From: Neobacillus kokaensis
Lineage (GTDB): Bacteria > Bacillota > Bacilli > Bacillales > Cytobacillaceae
Assembly: GCF_014656545.1 (NCBI RefSeq)
Contig: NZ_BNDS01000015.1
Coordinates: 59,724-123,723, forward strand
Direction of reading: 5' to 3'
DNA: 64,000 bases
The notes under the pieces were generated by a model, which saw only the letters and a program-made list of their open reading frames with translations, was not told the origin of the DNA and searched no databases. The translations under genes and the position numbers were made by a program. Positions 16,029 through 24,290 of the stretch are shown one piece after another. The first letter of the stretch is position 1; the number at the start of each line of letters is the position of its first letter.

Positions 16029-17966
16029 ATGAAAACAAAAATTGCAATTGTTGGCCACGGAAATTTTATCGACTTAACGACGAGTTCTCTTCCAAATATA
16101 AAACATCACGATATTGAAATTACTGTGTTTGATAATAAAGGGGATTTGTTAAGTACGTTACCAAGATTTTTAGCGGAAATTGAGGAAAACGAGACAGATA
16201 TTATTATAACAGGACATTTTATTAAAAAGCTTCTTGAAATGCGGACTAGTATTCCGGTAATAAAATTAAAAGTAACCCCAATTGATATTCTACTTGCCAT
16301 ACAGAAGTCGCTGCCCTTTTCAAACAGAATCTCTATTGCCCTGCCTGACCTGGAAGAGCTTCAATACGATTACTCTATTTTAGAAGAACTGTTACAGGTT
16401 CAACTCCATTACATCACTTACAATTCACAAGCAGAATTACGGCATAAAATTGAACAATTTTCAACTACAAAGGGAACTGTGATTAGTACAGGTATTGGGG
16501 TTGAATTTGCCAGAGAGAATGGCCTTTTCGGAACCTTAATTTATTCGGAAGCCAGTCTCAAAGCCTCTATTGATCGTGCCATTGAAATTATTCATTTTAA
16601 AAGACAAGAAGAAAGACAAAGACAGCAGCTTAAAGCTATCATTAATTCTGTTAGAGATGGCATTATTGCAACAGATGAACAAGATAAAATCACGACTTTG
16701 AACGAATCTGCATGGAAGCTCCTAAATATAGAAAAGGATAAAATCATAGGTAAACGGCTGTTTCAGGCTGTTCCAAATCGAACCTTTAGAGAAATGACAC
16801 ATGAGGAAAGTTTTCAAAATAAAATCATAGATTTTAATCATGTCACACTTAATACGAATAAAATAGCTATTTCTCAAAAGGGAAGAATAGTTGGAAATAT
16901 TTTAACCTTCCAGGATATAACAGAAATACAAAAAATCGAACAAAAATACAGACAAGAAATTGAAACGAAAGGCCTTGTCGCCAAAAACGATGTGAAAGAC
17001 ATTATTTTTAACAGTGCTATCATGAATGATACATTGGAAAAGGTTAAGAAATATGCCAAAACAGATTCAACGATCCTCATTATTGGGGAAACCGGAACTG
17101 GAAAAGAAATGATTGCACAAAGTATCCATAACCTTAGTTATAGGAAATCATATCCTTTCGTTGCGGTAAATTGCGCTGCTCTCCCTGAAACACTATTAGA
17201 AAGCGAGCTTTTCGGATACGAAAAAGGGGCATTTACGGGTGCTGCTCAAAATGGGAAAAAGGGCCTTTTTGAATTGGCTCACCATGGAACTCTATTCTTA
17301 GATGAAATAAATTCTATTTCTCCTAATTTTCAAGCAAGACTTTTACGTGCAATACAAGAAAAGGAAATTGTACGTATTGGTGGACATAAAGTTATTCCTG
17401 TAAATATTAGAATTATTGCCGCAACAAATGAAAATTTAGTGAATTTAGTAAAGGAAAAGAAATTTCGAGCTGATTTATACTATCGTATCAATGTATTAAC
17501 CGTAAATCTCCCACCTTTAAGAAATCGTGTACATGATATCCTTCCACTTACAAAACAATTTATTGTTGAAAAACGAAAAGAACTTTATTTACATATTGAT
17601 CCTTTTTTTGATAAGCTTTTTTCCAATTTACTAACCTATCATTTTCCAGGGAATGTACGAGAACTTTATAATATTCTTGAAAGATTTATCATCTTGTCAG
17701 GCAACAACCAGAATGGGTTCGAGTGGTATGTAAATCTTCTTAAGGAATGTTTAGAGGAAATAAAAATTTATGATCCAGAGCATACCGAAAAAATTGAATT
17801 TCAACTAAAAGAAAATTATAAAGACAGTTTAGTAGAAGCTGAAAAGGCCATAATAAAGAAGTATCTAGAAATAAAGAAAGACAAGTCCACTTTAGCAGAA
17901 GAACTTGGCATCTCTCGAACTACATTATATAGAAAATTAAAGGATTTACATATTATCTTAAATTGA
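16029..17966 (+). CDS. Sigma-54-dependent transcriptional activator, PrpR-type
   Basis: 645 aa from the ATG at 16029 (GAGGGGAG 5 nt before; the upstream in-frame ATG at 16008 has no site). Domains in order: a PrpR_N sensor (about 1-190), a PAS domain (about 205-300, IINSVRDGIIATDEQDKITTLNESA), an AAA+ domain with Walker A GETGTGKE, the sigma-54-contacting GAFTGA and Walker B TLFLDE, and a Fis-type helix-turn-helix at the C-terminus (STLAEELGISRTTLYRKLK). It should bind upstream sites, sense a small ligand and activate the divergent operon from its -24/-12 promoter. A PrpR_N domain suggests a CoA-linked or organic acid signal, but the ligand is unknown. Confidence 0.95.
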   Translation: MKTKIAIVGHGNFIDLTTSSLPNIKHHDIEITVFDNKGDLLSTLPRFLAEIEENETDIIITGHFIKKLLEMRTSIPVIKLKVTPIDILLAIQKSLPFSNRISIALPDLEELQYDYSILEELLQVQLHYITYNSQAELRHKIEQFSTTKGTVISTGIGVEFARENGLFGTLIYSEASLKASIDRAIEIIHFKRQEERQRQQLKAIINSVRDGIIATDEQDKITTLNESAWKLLNIEKDKIIGKRLFQAVPNRTFREMTHEESFQNKIIDFNHVTLNTNKIAISQKGRIVGNILTFQDITEIQKIEQKYRQEIETKGLVAKNDVKDIIFNSAIMNDTLEKVKKYAKTDSTILIIGETGTGKEMIAQSIHNLSYRKSYPFVAVNCAALPETLLESELFGYEKGAFTGAAQNGKKGLFELAHHGTLFLDEINSISPNFQARLLRAIQEKEIVRIGGHKVIPVNIRIIAATNENLVNLVKEKKFRADLYYRINVLTVNLPPLRNRVHDILPLTKQFIVEKRKELYLHIDPFFDKLFSNLLTYHFPGNVRELYNILERFIILSGNNQNGFEWYVNLLKECLEEIKIYDPEHTEKIEFQLKENYKDSLVEAEKAIIKKYLEIKKDKSTLAEELGISRTTLYRKLKDLHIILN

Positions 17967-17994
17967 TTTTTATTACATTGTCTGTCATTTTGAA

Positions 17995-18035
17995 AAAGGG
18001 AAGTTCGTCATATTTTACCAGCTTCCCTTCTTTTT
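17995..18035 (+). terminator. Rho-independent terminator of the sigma-54 regulator gene
   Basis: AAGGGAAG and CTTCCCTT form a perfect 8-bp stem around an ~18-nt loop, followed by CTTTTT, about 30 nt after the stop. Confidence 0.85.
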
Positions 18036-18189
18036 ATCTCTACTGCATTCACTTTCATCACCAATTAATCCAAATAAATTAGTGTTTTGATTGGAAACTA
18101 GAGTAAGCATTTTTCATGTGGTTATAGAACTATTTCCATGAAGATGAGCTTTTACAGTGGCTGCCGCTTCCTCATTTTGTTGGATCTTC

Positions 18190-18510
18190 CTATTTTTTTG
18201 GTGGCCTGCAAGTCTCCTTTAACCTAGGCAATACTGCCCCATACTGATGATAATTTTTTCTAGCTTCAATCAATGTTAAGCCATGGTTTTGATCACTTGC
18301 CTCATCACTACTTTGAATAAATAAATCGATCTCCCAAAAACATACTGGGCAGATGTAGGCGATGGCATCGCCACTATTCGGAATTGTCATAAATCCACAG
18401 CAGGGGCATGGGGAATTTCCAACTATATCAGATTCAATGTCATGATGATCGTTAGTTGTTTCTGCTGAGTTTATTTTTGGCAAGTATTTATTATATTTTT
18501 TATTTTTCAT
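18190..18510 (-). CDS. Cysteine-rich CPCC-domain protein
   Basis: About 106 aa. The C-terminal half carries CPCCGFMT followed by ICPVCFWEIDLF and then SSDEASDQNHGLTLIEARKNYHQYGA, the full signature of the CPCC (PF14206-type) family; the two C-x-x-C knuckles probably bind zinc. Function is unknown; the family is often found near toxin-immunity or defence genes, but nothing here proves that. The start is either ATG 18510 behind GAGGTG or GTG 18522; the ATG fits better. The DnaB/DnaD-like gene lies 24 nt upstream. Confidence 0.85.
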   Translation of the reverse strand: MKNKKYNKYLPKINSAETTNDHHDIESDIVGNSPCPCCGFMTIPNSGDAIAYICPVCFWEIDLFIQSSDEASDQNHGLTLIEARKNYHQYGAVLPRLKETCRPPKK

Positions 18511-18534
18511 ATACCTGCACACCTCTTTATATCC

Positions 18535-19092
18535 CTATTTAAATAATTGTTTTTCTAGTTCCGTGACCCTAGCTTCTAATTGTTCAACACGTACTAGCAA
18601 TCTTTCAATGATGACTTCCTGCCCTCTTGTTAAAGGAGCTTCCTTTTTTTCAGATCTATTTGTATTATCAAAATTTGTAAATTTTTTCATCGCTTCAGGG
18701 ACCGTTTTAATTTTTAAACGAGCATAATGAGCGCATAGGCTATCGAAAAGGCCTGTAATAAATTTCCTATCTGTTTTCAATACGATGAAATCGATAATAG
18801 CATTTACAACCCCGGGGGTTAACCTATACTTGATCATGATGTCTTCGATTGTTCGTATATCCTTCATTGATGGTTCTACACCCTGGAAACGGTCTCTGAA
18901 AAAATAAAATGGGCCTGTTTCCTCATAATATTTGATTATTTGATCCCTCTTCGTATTCGTTTGTTTAAAAGAGCATAACTCTTTTGGCTGGATCTCGAAA
19001 ATATGAGTGAAACCTAACTTTTTATATTTTTCCTCCAGCAATTTATCAATAGCCTTTTCCGATTGTTCAAATTCCGCATTCTGTTTTTCCAT
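18535..19092 (-). CDS. DnaD/DnaB C-terminal-domain-like protein
   Basis: 185 aa. The central part (EDIMIKYRLTPGVVNAIIDFIVLKTDRKF...HYARLKIKTVPEAMKKF) resembles the DDBH2-type domain shared by DnaD and the helicase loader DnaB of Bacillus. The C-terminus (RLLVRVEQLEARVTELEKQL) is a coiled coil. There is no N-terminal winged helix, so it is shorter than a full loader. It could be a chromosomal paralogue or a relic of a mobile element. The ribosome binding site is weak. It forms a probable two-gene unit with the CPCC gene. Confidence 0.65.
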   Translation of the reverse strand: MEKQNAEFEQSEKAIDKLLEEKYKKLGFTHIFEIQPKELCSFKQTNTKRDQIIKYYEETGPFYFFRDRFQGVEPSMKDIRTIEDIMIKYRLTPGVVNAIIDFIVLKTDRKFITGLFDSLCAHYARLKIKTVPEAMKKFTNFDNTNRSEKKEAPLTRGQEVIIERLLVRVEQLEARVTELEKQLFK

Positions 19093-19289
19093 CTACCTAC
19101 ACCCATTTCATTGAGTTATTAAAAACTACTACCAATTACCCCTCTGCGATTATTTTCCATTTCCTTCATCCTAAGAATATTATAGGCCGATATGTGTTGC
19201 TTGCAAAACATATCTTAATAGTGTTAATTACACTGCCGGTTACTTAATCAGCACCAAATAATTAATCCGTGACGTGCTATTTAAATTAA

Positions 19290-19530
19290 GTTCTGTTATA
19301 ACTGAATGTTGATTTCACTGTGTTTGAAAAATAAACGGAAAAATTCCGTTTAAATTGGCAAATACCCATATTTCCTTGAAAATAAAGGAAGTTTTTCCGT
19401 TTATATGATCCAAATCTTTGGATTTTATCTTTTTAAAGCAGTTAATCGGAAAATCTCCGTTTATTTCTGCTTCATAAGCTTCCTCTAAATACATTAGCCG
19501 GAAATTCTCCGCCTATATAATTCTCTTACG
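19290..19530 (+). repeat. Dispersed ~240-bp repeat, copy B
   Basis: Inverted counterpart of 2016-2255, matching along the full length with scattered differences (AGTGAAATCAACATTC and GGAAATATGGGTATTT in both, read in opposite directions). Copy B keeps more perfect internal symmetry, for example AAACGGAAAAATTCCGTTT at 19333-19351. It occupies the middle of the 650-bp gap at 19093-19745; the rest of that gap shows no feature. Confidence 0.85.
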
Positions 19531-19745
19531 TAAAAGAAATCAACAATGAATAATAACAGACCACAGGTTGATGTTCCTCTGTATAGTTTGTTGGTAGAAG
19601 TTGTTTTTTTTATTTCCTCAATGTGCTTTTCTTTGCCATTCCTAGTTTTGAATTTCCCCACTATCATTCTCTTAATAAATTTTTCCGCCCCCTGTCCATT
19701 TCACCCTAATTTTCCTATATAGAAAGTGAAAGGAGGTGAAAGACG

Positions 19746-19967
19746 ATGGCGCAAGCATTATTAACCGGTACAAAGCTTCACTTAGTTTTCCAGGTCGGTA
19801 TGGATGAAGAAGGCAAGCCAATCATGAAATCTAAAATGTTTAACAACATCAAAAAGGATTCAACAACAGACCAGTTATTCCAAGCCGGAACTGCAATTTC
19901 CAGCTTAACCAACGACATGCTGAACAACCTCGAGCGAAACGACAGCTCGGAAATCATCGCAGAATAA
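19746..19967 (+). CDS. DUF1659 family protein
   Basis: 73 aa small soluble protein (MAQALLTGTKLHLVFQVG...). AAAGGAGGTGAAAGACG provides a near-perfect ribosome binding site. DUF1659 proteins occur almost only in Bacillales, always just upstream of a DUF2922 gene as here. Their function is not established. The sequence has no membrane segment or known catalytic motif. Confidence 0.9.
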   Translation: MAQALLTGTKLHLVFQVGMDEEGKPIMKSKMFNNIKKDSTTDQLFQAGTAISSLTNDMLNNLERNDSSEIIAE

Positions 19968-20036
19968 CCTAGCAGCATATAGTGGTGATGCCGGAAAGCA
20001 CAAACTGTCCACCACACGCGGACAAATGTCCACAAA

Positions 20037-20050
20037 TGGTGCCTGACACC
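20037..20050. repeat. Single copy of the GTGCC-type repeat arm
   Basis: TGGTGCCTGACACC is a short imperfect palindrome belonging to the same family as the hairpins at 3903, 46211, 51403 and 52073. It lies between the DUF1659 and DUF2922 genes. Confidence 0.5.
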
Positions 20051-20103
20051 AAAGATTTACACCAAAGTGAAAACAATATCTGAATCTGAAGGAGGTGAAA
20101 AAA

Positions 20104-20322
20104 ATGGCGAAAACATTAGAATTACAGTTTGGTACGGAGTTTGGGAAGACGGCTCGTATTGTGGTTGATAATCCGAAGGAGCCTATTGATGAGGCTGCGG
20201 TGAAGCAAGCGATGGAGCAGATTATTGCTGCTAACGTTTTCTACACTGCGAGCGGCAATCTTGCTGTTGTAAAGGGAGCTAGGGTCGTTGACCGTAATGT
20301 GACAGAATATGAAATGATCTAA
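20104..20322 (+). CDS. DUF2922 family protein
   Basis: 72 aa (MAKTLELQFGTEFGKTARIVVDNPKEPID...). The ATG at 20104 follows AAGGAGGTGAAAAAA; the GTG at 20095 is part of the ribosome binding site. DUF2922 proteins are small Bacillales proteins of unknown function that accompany DUF1659 and YvrJ genes. Expression level is probably high, judging from the strong ribosome binding sites of all three genes (inference). Confidence 0.9.
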   Translation: MAKTLELQFGTEFGKTARIVVDNPKEPIDEAAVKQAMEQIIAANVFYTASGNLAVVKGARVVDRNVTEYEMI

Positions 20323-20329
20323 TAACGGG

Positions 20330-20360
20330 GGCTGGATTTCATGAAGAATCCAGCCTTTTT
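20330..20360 (+). terminator. Terminator between the DUF2922 and YvrJ genes
   Basis: GGCTGGATT and AATCCAGCC form a perfect 9-bp stem with an 8-nt loop, followed by TTTTT. It probably ends most transcripts before the YvrJ gene. Confidence 0.9.
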
Positions 20361-20394
20361 ATTACATTTCAATTAAAGAAAGGAGGAAATAGCT

Positions 20395-20532
20395 GTGGAG
20401 CAAATCATTCCGATTATCAGCGAAGTTGGCTTCCCCATCGTGGTGACCCTCTACCTGCTTTACCGAATTGAGTCAAAGCTTGATTTAGTGGTTCAATCGA
20501 TTCAAAGTCTGCCTGAACGTATGAAGGGATGA
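20395..20532 (+). CDS. YvrJ family small membrane protein
   Basis: 45 aa (MEQIIPIISEVGFPIVVTLYLLYRIESKLDLVV...), starting with GTG behind AAAGGAGG. One hydrophobic helix with an embedded FPIVVTLYLLYRIE motif followed by a short amphipathic tail matches the YvrJ family, a holin-like single-pass protein group of unknown function in Bacillales. Third gene of the DUF1659-DUF2922-YvrJ cassette. Confidence 0.85.
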   Translation: MEQIIPIISEVGFPIVVTLYLLYRIESKLDLVVQSIQSLPERMKG

Positions 20533-20567
20533 TGCTGGGGATATGTTCGCAAGGGATCTTGTTGTAA

Positions 20568-20638
20568 GCAAAGATGGTGGAAAGCGTGGGAATGTTCTGC
20601 ATAAGAACTTTCCCTGCCCCACCATCTTTGCATTTTTT
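20568..20638 (+). terminator. Long-stem terminator after the YvrJ gene
   Basis: GCAAAGATGGTGG and CCACCATCTTTGC form a perfect 13-bp stem closing a loop that itself pairs in part (GGGAA...TTCCC), followed by ATTTTTTG. Confidence 0.85.
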
Positions 20639-20723
20639 GATATACATTTTTATTCACTTTTTTTTCTTTATAATTTCATCTGGTAAAAGAGCTGTTACTA
20701 CTAATATACGAGGGGGCATTTGG

Positions 20724-20837
20724 ATGGTAAGCACGGCCACAAGCATTTCTATGTTTGTACCTATAATCCCATTTGCTTGTGACTCTCCTAAATCATTCAA
20801 ACGTTTTTGGGTTTATGGATTTCCTTTATTATATTAG
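20724..20837 (+). CDS. Doubtful 37-aa ORF
   Basis: ATG at 20724 lies behind GAGGGGG and opens a frame of 37 codons (MVSTATSISMFVPIIPFACDSPKSF...), partly hydrophobic, ending just where the GntR pseudogene ends on the other strand. It could be the decayed end of a transporter gene or chance. No family recognised. Confidence 0.2.
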   Translation: MVSTATSISMFVPIIPFACDSPKSFKRFWVYGFPLLY

Positions 20838-21537
20838 GAAATTAATAGAAAACCGTTAAGATGTTTTTCCATTGCTTCCATTGCGCTGTCCGAATCATTT
20901 AGTTTAATGGACTCAACAATCTTTTCAGCAAATGCTGTAATTTCTTTTTTATTTTTATCATTCCAAAGTTTCAAATCCTCCTTAAGATATGACCGGGTGA
21001 TAGCGTTAATCAATGTTTTAGTCAGCGGGTTTTGTGTACAGTCAGCGATGGCTAAGTGGAATTGCAAGTCTAAATGTAGTAATTCTTTTATTGAAAAGTC
21101 TTTGTCACTATCAAAGCAAGCAATAATCGCTTCCAGTTCTTCCATGTTTTTTTCCGTTCTTCTGCTAGCAGCTAATCCTGCACAAGGAACTTCAACCATC
21201 TTCCTTAATTCTAGTAAATGTTTTATTTCTGATCGGCATATTTTAAAGAGAACGTAATCATTTCATACATACTTTGTGCCAGTTTGTCTCCAAAGGACTC
21301 TGTGATAAAATATCCTCCGTTTCTCCCCTTTGTTGTCGATACCAAATCGGATTTTTGTAATAAATGAAGAGCCTGGCTTATTGTGGGTTTGCTGACACCA
21401 AGCCTGTCGGATAATTCTTCAAGTGGGGGAAGTTTACTGCCGGGTTTGAGTATCCCTGAGAAAATTTCCTGCTTAATCTGTTCGGCTATTTGTTCCGGAA
21501 TCGTACGGACGGTTATTTGATCAAAAATATCATTCAT
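20834..21537 (-). pseudogene. GntR family regulator (FadR subfamily), frameshifted
   Basis: The N-terminal part (21537-21223, MNDIFDQITVRTIPEQIAEQIKQ..., winged helix with SDRLGVSKPTISQALHLL) stops at a TAA just after TFSLKYADQK. The FCD half resumes in another frame from about 21235 (RSEIKHLLELRKMVEVPCAGLAASRRTEKN...) and runs to 20834 without interruption. Joined, they match the intact relative at 36875-37600 in length and order (LPEQIVEQIKE..., then CGLAAIRRTE). A single-base change in the GATCAGAAATAAAAC stretch explains the break. It may be a real inactivation or a sequence error. The divergent MFS gene is the likely target. Confidence 0.8.
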
Positions 21538-21655
21538 AACAAAATCACCCTTACTATGTAATTTAGAAAAAGTAAACTTTTTTTCATATTTAAATAAAAC
21601 GAATATTGTTAATATTATAATATCAAATTAAATTAATATTGAGAGGAGATATTCA

Positions 21656-21703
21656 TTGACGTTTAAATTAGCTAACAGGTATTTTGCTTTATTTGACAAT
21701 TAA
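21656..21703 (+). CDS. Possible leader peptide or truncated ORF, 15 aa
   Basis: A TTG start 7 nt behind GAGAGGAG begins a 15-codon frame (MTFKLANRYFALFDN) ending at TAA 21703, about 90 nt before the MFS gene. The ribosome binding site is better than expected by chance. It may be a leader peptide or the stub of a deleted gene. Confidence 0.25.
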   Translation: MTFKLANRYFALFDN

Positions 21704-21796
21704 ATGAGATGATATTAGAAATTTTATTTTAACTTCAGGTTTCCACATTACCGAGAATCGCCATTTCTATTAAATTAATTTAATTGGGGGATGTTT

Positions 21797-23062
21797 ATGG
21801 AAAAGAAAGGATTTTTTACTTATGAGAATCGTCTACTGATCATTTTGTTTTTTTCCATGGGTTTCGTGTTTCTCGATAGGCTCGCCATAACTTTTCTTTT
21901 TCCTTTTATTACAGCAGAATTCAACCTGACCAACTTCCAGATTGGGATTCTTGGAGCAGCGGTTTCATTGGCCTGGGCTGTATCTGGCCCTATGATCGGC
22001 TTGATGGCAGACAAGGCAAATAATAGAAAAAAATTTATGATATCTTTAATGCTAATATTTTCAGTTATCTCATTCGTACAAGGACTGGCTATGGGGTTTG
22101 CCGCATTGCTGATCCTTCGTCTTTTAATCGGTTTATTTGAAGGACCGTTCCTTCCAATCGCTCAATCGATGATGGCAATTGAGTCCACACCGAAACGGCG
22201 AGGATTCAATATGGGTTTTATCCAGGTTACACCTACTGGTCTGTTTGGCGGAGTACTCGCACCATTGGTCCTTGTGGCGCTGGCAAATGCATTTAATTGG
22301 CGGTTCGCGTTTTACTTTACCATTATTCCGGGGATTATCATGGCTTTGATCATGTTGAAATTTTTAAGGGAGCCAAACCTACCAAAGAATGAAGTAGTTT
22401 CTACTACTGTTCCAAATTCCGAATCAAAAATAAAAATTATGGATGTAATAAAAAACAGGAATATCTGGCTTTCGATGATCATTTGCGGATTTGCATTGAC
22501 ATGGTTTAATGTCTTTGCCGTATTTGCCCCTACCTATTTGGTTAACATTAAAGGATTTTCGACAAGTGAAATGAGTGTAATTATGAGCGTTGCAGGTGCA
22601 GCTGCGATGGTTTGGGGATTAGTTGTTCCTGCCATTTCGGATAAATTGGGAAGGAAACCGCTAATGACCCTATTTGCACTGATATCGGCATTGTCTCCAT
22701 TGGTTATCTTATACTCCAATGCACCGATCGTTATCTTTGCACTACTAATCTTTCTTTTTCATACAGGACAAGGCTTTCATCCTATCTTCATGGCCATCGT
22801 CCCTGCGGAATCGACGTCTCCCTTATATGTAGGTTTTGCAATCGGATTAATCATGGGGTTCGGAGAAATCACCGGCGGCGTCATCGCTCCAATTTTGGCT
22901 GGGTACCTGGCAGATGTATTCGGGCTTGGTGCTCCTTTATGGATTTGTGTAGGAAGTGCCATTGGAGCAACTATTGTATCCTGTTTCATCAAGGAAACTG
23001 CACCGGTAAAAATAAAACATATATTACCAGAGGTATCAGAAGGAAAAGTAGCAATTAAGTAG
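21797..23062 (+). CDS. MFS transporter
   Basis: 421 aa, 12 predicted membrane helices. The start ATG 21797 is 6-8 nt behind GGGGG; an ATG two codons earlier is too close. Major facilitator signatures are GLMADKANNRKKFM between helices 2 and 3, RLLIGLFEGPFLPIAQSMMA in helix 4 and AISDKLGRKPLM in the second half. It resembles organic-acid and sugar-acid symporters of the ACS/AAHS type. The substrate is unknown. Divergent from the frameshifted GntR gene, whose loss could leave it constitutively expressed (inference). Confidence 0.9.
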   Translation: MEKKGFFTYENRLLIILFFSMGFVFLDRLAITFLFPFITAEFNLTNFQIGILGAAVSLAWAVSGPMIGLMADKANNRKKFMISLMLIFSVISFVQGLAMGFAALLILRLLIGLFEGPFLPIAQSMMAIESTPKRRGFNMGFIQVTPTGLFGGVLAPLVLVALANAFNWRFAFYFTIIPGIIMALIMLKFLREPNLPKNEVVSTTVPNSESKIKIMDVIKNRNIWLSMIICGFALTWFNVFAVFAPTYLVNIKGFSTSEMSVIMSVAGAAAMVWGLVVPAISDKLGRKPLMTLFALISALSPLVILYSNAPIVIFALLIFLFHTGQGFHPIFMAIVPAESTSPLYVGFAIGLIMGFGEITGGVIAPILAGYLADVFGLGAPLWICVGSAIGATIVSCFIKETAPVKIKHILPEVSEGKVAIK

Positions 23063-23147
23063 AATTACTCTACAAAATATTGTAAATTTACTATCCTATT
23101 AAGCTATTTTTCCCCTGATTACCGGTTTCACTAAACCGTGAAATATA

Positions 23148-23179
23148 AACGTTCTTGCAAATCGCAAGAACGTTTTTTT
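23148..23179 (+). terminator. Terminator of the MFS gene
   Basis: AACGTTCTTGC and GCAAGAACGTT form a perfect 11-bp stem around AAATC, followed by TTTTTT. Confidence 0.9.
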
Positions 23180-23321
23180 CATAAAGACAAGATTATCTTT
23201 TCTGACTTCGATCTCTTACCATTACCATCTTTAATATTTGGATTCACTAACATAACCTTGTCTTAAACTGCTGAATTTCTGACAAATAATAAAGAAGCAG
23301 GAAAACTTGCTTCCTTGCTTC

Positions 23322-24101
23322 CTAACTTAACGCACTCACCAGTCTGTTGAGTTCCTCTGCCCCTTCTTTTAACAGCGGTAGAAAAGTCTCTTTGATTTTT
23401 TCTTCCGAACTTCTTTTTGAATTAGTGGAAACGTTGATTGCGGCGATTGGCTGGCCATTTTTATTGAAAATTGGAACAGCAATAGAACGTAGACCCACTT
23501 CTAATTCATCGTTCCCTTCTGCATAGCCATTTTTAATACAAACTTCAAAACAGGCTTCAAGTTGGTCGAAATCAGTAATTGTATGTTCTGTGTAAGCTTC
23601 TACGGTTGCTGCTTCCCAAATCGTCTTTCTATCCTCCGCTGGCAGCCACGCAACAAGTGCTTTCCCTAATGAAGTGGCATAATACGGTAGCCTTGAACCT
23701 ACTCTTAAATTAGTTCCTATGATCCTTTTAGCAGCATTCACCCTTAATACGTAAACAATCTCAGCCTTATCCAATATGGCAAGATTGGTCGATTCCTTGA
23801 TAGTAGAAGAAATTCTTTCAAGGATTGGATGTGCTAAATCTGGCAGATTAAGAGATTCCAAATAATGTGCAGCGAGATCCAATACTTTAGGACTCAGTTT
23901 AAATTTATTGTCCGCATTAGTAGTTAGATATCCCAAATCTACCAAGGTAAGAGCAAACCTTCTAACCGTTGCTTTATTTATCCCTGTTTTCTTTTCCAAA
24001 TCACTCAGTGACATCATATTGGAACCAAAGTCAAAAGCCGTTAAAACTGCAAACGCCTTTGCAACAGAATTCACAAAGTAATTCGATTCTGCTTTTTCCA
24101 T
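23322..24101 (-). CDS. IclR family transcriptional regulator (PcaR/PobR-like)
   Basis: 259 aa. N-terminal winged helix (FAVLTAFDFGSNMMSLSDLEKKTGINKATVRRFALTLVDLGYL) and the IclR effector domain (RVGSRLPYYATSLGKALVAW, and NDELEVGLRSIAVPIFNKNGQPIAAINVS) are complete. The domain order and the LGYL context match activators and repressors of protocatechuate, 3-oxoadipate and p-hydroxybenzoate genes. It diverges from the CoA-transferase genes, which it probably controls, perhaps through the inverted repeat at 24203-24230. ATG at 24101 is used, 6 nt behind GGGG; TTG 24104 is the alternative. Confidence 0.9.
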   Translation of the reverse strand: MEKAESNYFVNSVAKAFAVLTAFDFGSNMMSLSDLEKKTGINKATVRRFALTLVDLGYLTTNADNKFKLSPKVLDLAAHYLESLNLPDLAHPILERISSTIKESTNLAILDKAEIVYVLRVNAAKRIIGTNLRVGSRLPYYATSLGKALVAWLPAEDRKTIWEAATVEAYTEHTITDFDQLEACFEVCIKNGYAEGNDELEVGLRSIAVPIFNKNGQPIAAINVSTNSKRSSEEKIKETFLPLLKEGAEELNRLVSALS

Positions 24102-24202
24102 CAATTACCCCACTCCCCTTTGTTAAAAAAAATATTATTTCTAAAAAGTCAGACAATTCTGTTGCCTATTTTTCAAAAGGCTTTTATAATAAAATTATAT
24201 TG

Positions 24203-24230
24203 CACTATTCGTATTATCATACACATAGTG
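24203..24230. promoter_or_regulatory. Putative IclR operator between the divergent genes
   Basis: CACTAT (24203-24208) and ATAGTG (24225-24230) form an inverted repeat with a 16-bp spacer, midway between the iclR and CoA-transferase starts. A related half site, ATAGTGTA, occurs at 30385-30392 upstream of the Rieske oxygenase gene. Confidence 0.45.
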
Positions 24231-24290
24231 TACACTGCAACCTAGCAAAACTCAACAAATTTTTAAGGATTCACATTAAGGGGGAAGAAA

